Of a DNA stretch of 64,000 nucleotides, positions 46,501-55,500 are shown in pieces. Under the pieces are notes generated by a model. It was not told the origin of the DNA and did no database searches. It worked only from the letters and a program-made list of their open reading frames with translations. Every line of letters starts with the position of its first letter. The first letter of the stretch is position 1. A program made the position numbers and the translations under genes. Origin of the DNA: Cladorhizidae sp. MBARI D1340-BT2 (taxonomy: Eukaryota; Porifera; Demospongiae; Poecilosclerida; Cladorhizidae); assembly GCA_028752905.1 (NCBI GenBank), contig JAQNBH010000015.1:29334035-29398034 (forward strand), in the 5' to 3' direction.

Positions 46501-49500
46501 GTATATATGAGTCACTTCCTAATCCTTGATGATAAAGTTTGTCCCTAGAAGCCAACAGTAAGATCATCTGGAGCCACTGACAGACTCTTTTAAAGCAGTG
46601 CTGTCTCCAAACTCATCCTAATGTTTTAGATTTTTTTGGTAGCCCATTAAGCTGTTGTTCCTGTGAAAGGTCAGCTTCTTCTCTCAGACACCAATCAACT
46701 ACTTAGGGCAAGCCACAGAGAGGAAAGGTTTCACTGCCCCAGCATAAACTGATATCAGTAGAGATAATGTTTTGGGTATTGCTGCTAAACTTTCCCACTT
46801 TCTCCTGACATGTCCAGTTAGTCTCACCCTGTGTCAATCTTGTTGAGGCTGCTCAGGGATATTCTACTCTTCGCTTAAGTTCCCTGTCTTTGATGACTTC
46901 TCCTTTACCTCACACCTTGTTGTTGCTATTTAAGATTTTCAGTTCTCCATTTTTTCCTAACAAGCGGGTTCTATTTTATTCCACTGGTAGGGTCCACCAT
47001 CAGTCTTTTTTTCACAGTTCTCTTTCAGTATTTTAGCTGTTTTATAGCTTCAAGCTTCTCAATTACATGTGATTGGTATCTCTAGATATCAAGAGCACAT
47101 GTCTCTCAGTCATTTATGTGACTTTAGAGATGGGCTCACTTGGCCACTACACCCAGAGTGTAATAGATAAGGATGTCTAATATTCTGTCCAGGCATCTCT
47201 CTTCAAAGCAAAATTAAGCCGCAAAAAATCTCAATCAGTTGCTCTTGAACCATTTCAAAGCTTAAGTTGATTATGGTCGTTTTGACATCCTTAAATTTCC
47301 TTGTCGGTACTGTTGAAGTTGTTCTCCTATTTCTTTTCTTGATGGCAATGTCATCAGATGATTGTCCTTGCCAAGTCCCTGCATCACAACTTTGTCTTTA
47401 GGCTCACCTTGACTAAGTTTGTATCTGTATGCATTGATGGTGTCGTCATCAGGCCATCTTTATGATATCTTCTGATATCTTTGTGCTGGGGTGTCTACCA
47501 ATTTACCAATCCCCCCCCCCCCCCCCCCCCCCCCAACCTTAGCTTAGCCTATGGCAAAGGTGACCAGGGAGGGACATTACATAGAAGGGTAAGAGTATCA
47601 TGGTGGCAAAAATAACATATGCCACAGGCAATAAATATGTTTCCCATTCTTAAGGCTGGTGGATGGCAATCTGTTCCATTGAATCCATTTCCATTGCATG
47701 TGTTGCGCAATCCATTCCGTGTGCTGCAGGGTTCACAATATTTGCATTGAATCTGTGCATTTGAACCTATGAACCTTTGACAATGGACAGCAGTACTAGC
47801 AGTGAAAAAGAGTTGGATTTAATTTGTTATTGGCTAGCAGGAGTTGCAGAAAGAGGAAAAGGAAGATGTGGGTGCATCTATTTTTCGTCGCCGCCGACAA
47901 CATGATGAGTATCATAATTCGTCATCTGTGTTGTTCATTTCCGGAGGAGTTGAATGAATGAGATTTGTTCATGAAATAAAATTTATCACCATGGGTCATG
48001 TGTAAACTTATGATGGCCTGTGCTTGATAGTGCCAAGTAAAAATCCAAGGACTTCATAGAGCGTCCACAAAGATGTGTAGATAGGGTTTTCGTCAAGATT
48101 TGTGGCTCCCTATAACTTTTTTTACCTCACATACAAACTTATCCCTGAGGCTTCTCCATTTTTTGTGTATTCTTCAACCTACAAAGATAGAATTTTAACA
48201 TCAATTGTAAATATGCAATCCACAAAAGATAAATAACAGTAGCACTATATAGCTGAAATATTTTTATAGCTGGTAATAGTTACCTAGTTACCTGGATAGC
48301 CACTTCCTTCCAGGCATTTTCTTTGGCCCTGAGATCTTTATAGCCTCTAGCTGAGACTTGCCAGAGGTTAGGGAAGTCCTCACTGTTCTTTGGCCCTGAG
48401 ATCTTTATAGCCTCTAGCTGAGACTTGCCAGCTTAAGAAAGTCCTTACTGTTCTTTGGCCCTGAGATCTTTATAGCCTCTAGCTGAGACTTGCCAGAGGT
48501 TAGGGAAGTCCTCACTGTTCTTTGACCCTGAGATATTTATAGCCTCTAGCTGAGACTTGCCAAAGATTAGGGAAAGTCCTCACTGTTCTTTGGCCCTGAG
48601 ATCTTTATAGCCTCTAGCTGAGACTTGCCAGAGGTTGGGGAAAGTCCTCACTGTTCTTTGGACCTGAGATCTTTATAGCCTCTAGCTGAGACTTGCCAGA
48701 GGTTAGGGAAGTCCTCACTGTTCTTTGACCCTGAGATATTTATAGCCTCTAGCTGAGACTTGCCAAAGATTAGGGAAAGTCCTCACTGTTCTTTGGCCCT
48801 GAGATCTTTATAGCCTCTAGCTGAGACTTGCCAGAGGTTGGGGAAAGTCCTCACTGTTCTTTGGACCTGAGATCTTTATAGCCTCTAGCTGAGACTTGCC
48901 AGAGGTTGGGGAAAGTCCTCACTGCTTTAATAAATTTCTCTTCTTGAGACATCATAGAATGAGTGCAAAGTGATATGTTTTAGGATTCTATGGTCAGATG
49001 CTACGGATTGGATGCAAGAGTTGGTACTCTCCATCCATTAGATCCATAGTCTGTTGCACTACCAGTTCACAATATCAGCGTAACGGATCAGAAGGACAGA
49101 ATGCGTCATATTGTAAACCGCTTTATGCTCCAGCATTGTCATGGTAGGTGAATAAACTCTCCTTGTTAGTGCAAGTTAGAGAACTATGGAGCCAGCCTAA
49201 CTCATATTGATGTATTCTCATGCTATACACGCCCTTACTAACTTGACGACCCCTTACCTAGTGCATGCTCTCTACACATTCCTCACTTGTTCATGCATTG
49301 CTATTCTATGAACATCGTTCTATATCCAGTTCAGTCTGAGTGGCAAATGCGTACAGCGCTATCCTTCGATGCATGAACAAGTCTTTTTGCTAGTCTCTGA
49401 TAGCTAGTCTCTGATAGCTAGTCTCTGATAGCTAGTCTCTGATAGCAACAATTCGAGAGTAAAAGGAAGAGCGAATTCTATTTAACTCCCACCCACCCAT

Positions 49501-52500
49501 CATGGCTATCCCCTGCCCATTCGATGGATGCGACTGGGCGATCCCAGAAGGAACAGACACCGCCCTGGCACCTGTCCTCCTCACCACACACGCCATGAAC
49601 CACCGGACCAACCCCAGAGCTAAACCAGCTCCGGTGAAGCGTCCAGAACTAACATCAGGGGGAACAACGGAAGCCTGGACCTACTTTCTACAGAGATGGC
49701 GATCATACGTTACATCAGTACAACTGACAGGTCAGGACCTTACCATACAGTTACTAGAGTGCTGCGACTCTAACCTCAGGCGCGATGTCACCAGAAATAC
49801 GGTCGGACCCTTACCAATTGAGGGTATGACAGAGAAGGACTTACTTGCAGCCATAAAATCCCTCGCAGTGACGGCCGAGAACACGAAGGTGGCTCGCGTA
49901 GCCTTATCAAGAATGACACAGGACCGTACTGAACCCATCCGAGCATTCGCTGCACGCCTCCAGGGACAAGCTGAGGTATGTCGCTTTTTGAAGAAGTGCC
50001 CCGATTGTGATGGAGTGGTGAACCAGGGCGAGGAGCGGGTGGCTGACCAACTCTGCATAGGCCTGGCGGATGCAGAGATCCAAGAAGATCTGCTCAAGCA
50101 TCCCGACCAGGACATGTGCGTAGAGGACACCATCCGCTTCATTGAAGTAAGAGCAGCGGGGAAGAAATCAGCCATGACGATGTCGACCCCTAACAACGCA
50201 CATGCCCTTGACGACCACGGTGCTGATGCCGTGACGTCACAATACAGGCGGCAACAACGCCCACCATCTCAACGTGAACTCCCCACCCCACCCAGGGGAC
50301 GTGGCAACACTCCACCTCGTCAACAACGGAAGCCAAGACCCCAGGCAGCACAACCATCAGGACCGTGCACCTACTGCGGCCAACGCGGGCATGGCGAGCA
50401 AGAGAAGACTGCCTACCGTCGGATCCATTGCCCGGCTTTCGGCAGCACCTGCACATCATGTGGCAGGCAGCACCACACAGCCTCAGTATGCTGGCAGCGA
50501 ACGGAACATGAATCCGCCCTCTCCGAAATGGCTCAGGGAATGTCAGAAGGTACCCTGCCCCACCAAACATGGCAGAGTGACACCTCATCCTGGATACAAA
50601 AACACTCTCCCTCGCAACCCGTGATCGCCATCCTAGTCTCCTCCCACGCGGAGGACTTCAGGAACCATGGCCACACACTGCCCCAAGAGTCCAGACACAT
50701 ACGCACCACGGCACTCGCGGACACCGGCTGCCAGAGCTGCCTGGCCGGCCCGGACCTCATGTCCAAGCTGCACCTTGGCCCAAACGACCTCATCCCTGTC
50801 AACCTGACAATGAAGTCAGCCAGTGGAAACAACCTCCCCATCCTCGGGGCGGCTCTGCTGCGTCTCAAAATCCCATCTGGCAAGGAAACGCGCCAGATGG
50901 TATACTTCAGTCCTGAGGCATCCCAGATATACTTAAGCATGGCCACCCTGGCCGACCTGGACATGATCCCAAGAGACTTCCCGTCCGGATCATCGTCCAC
51001 CCGAGACAACAGGCCCAGCCCCAACGCTGCCCAGATCTCCCAGACCACTCAACTGACACCACCAGCAGAGAGACCCTTAAAGAGGGCGTATGGAGACGCT
51101 GCAAGAGCCCCAAGTACCGCTACAATGCCCCCAGAGAGGCGACCGGGAGTCAACCCACCCCGGACTAGCGATGACACCCCACTGATCAACCAGGCGAGAC
51201 GACCTTGCTCTTGCCCTACAAGATCACCGCCCCCGCCCCGCCCCACAGGCCTTCCCTACCCAGCCACACCGGAGAACAGGGCACGTCTCGAGCAACACCT
51301 ACTACAGACGTATGCGTCGAGCTCATTCAACATTTGTGAGCATCAGCCCCTCCCTATGATGGCCGGACCTCCGCTCTCATTGAGCATCGACCCCAACGCC
51401 GTCCCCAAACCATGCCACACCCCCATCACCGTCCCCATCCACTGGCAGGATGAGGTTAAGGCTGGATTGGACCGTGACGTCCGCCTTGGAGTTTTGGAGA
51501 AGGTCCCCTTAGGGACCCCGGACACTTGGTGCCACCGCATGGTGATATGCACCAAAAAGGACGGGTCCCTGAGGCGGACCATCAACTTCCAGGAGTTGAA
51601 CAAACATGCCACAAGAGAGACACACCATTGCGCCTCCCCTTTCCACCAGGCCAGAGCCGTTCCAGGCAACACGAAGAAAACCATCTTTGACGCCTGGAAC
51701 GGCTACCACTTGGTAGCCCTCTCACCAGCAGACCGGCATTTCACCACCTTTATTACCCCCTGGGGCAGATACCGCTACTGCTCCGCCCCACAGGGATACA
51801 TCATCTCAGGGGACGCCTACACGGCACGGTACGATGCGATTGTATCTCACATTAGCCGAAAAACGAAGTGTATCGACGATGCCCTCATTTGGAGCGAGTC
51901 TATCGAAGAAGCATACCACCAGGCCACAGAATGGTTAGACATCTGCGCACGGAACGGGATAACACTGAACCCGCGCAAGTTCCACTTTGCGCAGGACGAG
52001 GTGGAATTTGCCGGGTTCACCATCACCCCATCTGAAGTAAGACCATCACAGAAGTACCTGGAGGCCATCACCGGCTTCCCTACACCCAAGAACATCACAG
52101 ACGTACGCGCCTGGTTTGGCTTAGTCAACCAGGTCGCGTATGCCTTCTCGATGGCCCCAACAATGCAGCCGTTCCGGGACCTCTTGAAGCCCACCAACCC
52201 ATTCCTATGGAACGAGCAGACACAACGCGCGTTCGACCTCTCCAAGACCACCATATGCCAAAAGATTGCTGAAGGAGTTACCATCTACGACAAGAGTCGA
52301 CCCACATGCCTGGCGACAGATTGGAGCAAAGACGGGATTGGGTACTGGCTGTTTCAAAAACACTGCCAGTGCCCATCCCGCGAGATCCTCTGTTGCCAGG
52401 AGGGATGGAAAGTGGTGCTGGTCGGCTCGAGGTTCACGCACTCCGCTGAGTCCAGGTACGCCCCCATCGAGGGGGAGGCCCTCGCAGTGGCAGACGCCCT

Positions 52501-55500
52501 CGAGAAAGCACGTCACTTCGTCCTCGGGTGCAGTGATCTCCAGATTGCAGTGGACCACAAGCCACTACTCAAAATCTTTGGGGATCGCTCACTCGAGGAC
52601 ATCCATAACACCCGCCTCAGAAACCTGAAGGAAAAGACACTGCCTTACAGGTTCCAGATGATATACATTCCTGGGATACGGAACCACACGAGTGACGCTC
52701 TGTCCCGCCATCCATCTGGCGACCGCCTTCCAGCGAAGCTCTACCTCCAGGATGACAACCACTCGGACACATCCAGGATGAACCCATCAGGCATCCCGAA
52801 ATGCCACGTCGCGTCGCTCTCCACCACATCAGAGGACGCTGACGAACTCGCCACTGCCCTGTGTGCCGCCGTCCATCACATACCCATCACATGGGAAACC
52901 CTCCAAGTCGCCACAGTAGCTGACCCGGCACTACGACTGCTATCCGAAGTCATCGAAGACGGTCCACCCGAGGCAAGGCACCACATGCCTGCCATCATTA
53001 GGGAATACTTCCCCATTCTTGATACAATCACAAATGTGGACGGCGTCCTCGTGAAAGGTGAAAGGATCATCATCCCACTCGCACTCCGCCAAAGATGCCT
53101 CGACGCCCTCCATGCCGCTCACCAAGGCACAACCAGCATGTATGCAAGGGCACAGACATCACTCTACTGGCCAGGCATGTCTAAGGAAATCACCGCAACC
53201 AGGCAACACTGTGCCACCTGCAACGGTAACGCCCCGTCCCAACCTGCCATGCCATCAACGACACCGGCCGACCCTCAGTACCCCTTCCAGCACATATGCG
53301 CGGACTACTTCCACCACGGAGGGTTCGCGTATCTCGTGCTGGTGGATCGGTACTCAAACTGGCCGGTCGTCACCAGATCCATGAACGGAGCAGAGGGCCT
53401 CTGCCAAGTCCTACGAGATACTTTTGCCACCTATGGCATTCCAGAGAGCATCACCTCTGATGGCGGCCCAGAGTTTGCCTCCCACACCACCAGGGACTTC
53501 CTATCCTCATGGAGTGTACACCATAGAACGTCCTCCGCCTACAACCCCCACGCAAATTGCCGGGCTGAGACAGCGGTGAAGACCACCAAGAGGCTGATCG
53601 CCGGCAACACAGGCCCAGGCGGCACCCTATCAGACGACTTTCACTTGGCGCTTCTACAGTACCGAAACGGACCAAGCTCCGACACTGGCATGTCCCCGGC
53701 ACAATGCCTCTTTGGAAGGGCCACCAGAGACCTCCTCCCTGGACTCCCTGCCACCTACCGCCCGCACCAGGACTGGACATCGAGACTGGACCTCCGTGAA
53801 CGTGCGCTGTCCAGACGCCAGGTCACCGGCCGTGCCAGATGGGACGAACACACCCAAGGTCTGTCCCCACTCCGTTGTGGTGACACAGTCACGATCCAAA
53901 ATCAGACTGGACGTCACCCAACGAAGTGGGACAAGTCTGGCACGGTCGTGGAAGTACTGCAATATCACCAGTACGCAGTACGGACCGACGGCTCTGGACG
54001 GCTCACGACACGGAACAGACGCTACCTCAGGCGATTTAATCCTTTCACCACCTCGCCCAACCCGTTCACAGTCACTCGACAACCGACCAGATCAACCACC
54101 CCAACCCCCGTCACTACACAGGATCGGCAACCAGCCCCTACGCAGCCACCGACCAGTACCGCGACGACCCCACCGACTGCAGACTCGAGTCACAACGATC
54201 ACCATCCTCGCCCACTGCCACGTCCAGCAAGTCCGCCTCATCCGCAGCAACCGGCGCCACTACCACCCCCAGCTTCGGCTCCACCAAAGACCCAACCCCA
54301 GCCGACCTATGCATCGGTGGCCAAAACACCAGCCAGACCCACTCCACTGCCACAACGCAGCCTGGCCCTCCCACCAACCCCCCGGGAAGCCACTCCTGTA
54401 CCACGCAGGAGGCCCAAAGCCAATCGACAGGCTTGGCTACAAACAGAGAAACTAATCACCAGAGCCCTAGCCTCTGCTTGGGGGGGGGGATAGAGAACTA
54501 TGGAGCCAGCCTAACTCATATTGATGTATTCTCATGCTATACACGCCCTTACTAACTTGACGACCCCTTACCTAGCGAATGCTCTCTACACATTCCTCAC
54601 TTGTTCATGCATTGCTATTCTATGAACATCGTTCTATATCCAGTTCAGTCTGAGTGGCAAATGCGTACAGCGCTATCCTTCGACAAGTGTGACAATCAGG
54701 TCACACAGAGATATATCTAACACTGTCCTGGCATTTCATTGTTGAGAAAAAAGCAATATACTTGCAAACCAGGAAAAATCAGTGGCAACCCCCATACCCA
54801 TCATGCACCTTCTTCCTACCCATGTGCCCTCTGTCTAGCCACATGCCCTCTCCCTCCCTAGCCAAGTATCCTCCCCCTAGCCATGTGCCCTTCCCCCAGC
54901 CATATATCCTCCCACCTTTCTCCTCATGTGCCCTAGCCCTAGCCATGTATCCTCCACCTAGCCATAGGCCTGTCCCCTAGCCATGTGCCCCCCACCTAGT
55001 CATCTATCCTCTTCCTAAAAGTGTACAGGGACATAGGAAGCAATTTTGAAGTGTAGAGGCCTAACAACTAACTTCAGTTGAAGCAGCTGCATACCAGCTA
55101 CACGTGTGAGCGCATACGTGCGTAAAAGCAAATAGCGTAGCAGCCATAACTGCTATGGTTCCTATGCCCCTGGTGTACCTTCTCCCTAGCTACATGCCCT
55201 CCCCCTAGCCATGTGCCCTTCCACTAATCATGTGCCCTCTGCCTAGCCATGTACCCTCCACCTAGCCATGTGCCCTCCACCTAGCCATGTGCCCTCCACC
55301 TAGCCATGTGCCCTCTACCTAGCCATGTGCCCTCCACCTAGCCATGTGCCCTTCCACTAATCATGTGCCCTCTGCCTAGCCATGTGCCCTTCCACTAGTC
55401 ATGTGCTCTCCCCTAGTCATGTATTGTCCCTCTAGCCAAGTGTTCTAGTAAACTCACCATATACAGCCATTCTCAGTTGCTCTTGCTGTATATCCCACAG

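Larger units (their letters stand above)
47653..49122 (-). mobile_element. PIF/Harbinger-like non-autonomous element carrying a MADF-domain gene remnant
   Basis: Flanked by TTA at 47650-47652 and 49123-49125. Paralog A has no insertion at this site (about 5765-5800). The right end, read inward, is AGCGGTTTACAATATGACGC. A related end, AGCCTGGTTCACAATATG, follows TAA at 25468, and internal TTCACAATAT copies are at 47730 and 49070. The left end, AGGCTGGTGGATGG, is more diverged. Inside is a minus-strand MADF exon (48952 downward). PIF/Harbinger elements encode a transposase plus a Myb/SANT-like protein, and only the latter is left. The transposase is absent. Confidence 0.6.
49177..54683 (+). mobile_element. 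Intact young Ty3/gypsy LTR retrotransposon
   Basis: Two 193-bp LTRs (49177-49369 and 54491-54683) differ at only two positions (GTGCATG versus GCGAATG). A 5-bp target duplication CAAGT flanks the element (49172-49176, 54684-54688). Paralog A keeps the unoccupied site (CTCCTTGTTAGTGAAGT at about 5806-5822). One uninterrupted Gag-Pol ORF fills the interior. LTR ends are TAGAGAAC…CCTTCGA, not the usual TG…CA. A G-run ending in GA directly before the 3' LTR is the likely polypurine tract. No standard tRNA primer site was recognised after the 5' LTR. Internal GC content is much higher than the host intron, indicating different codon preference or recent arrival. Confidence 0.92.

Noticed and set aside
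48320..48925. Possible CRISPR-like array because of regular repeats
   Set aside because: Units are contiguous with no unique spacers, derive from a MADF exon, and lie in a eukaryotic intron.
49732..54404. Long minus-strand ORFs under the gypsy Gag-Pol
   Set aside because: They are shadows of a GC-rich coding frame; all conserved motifs are on the plus strand.
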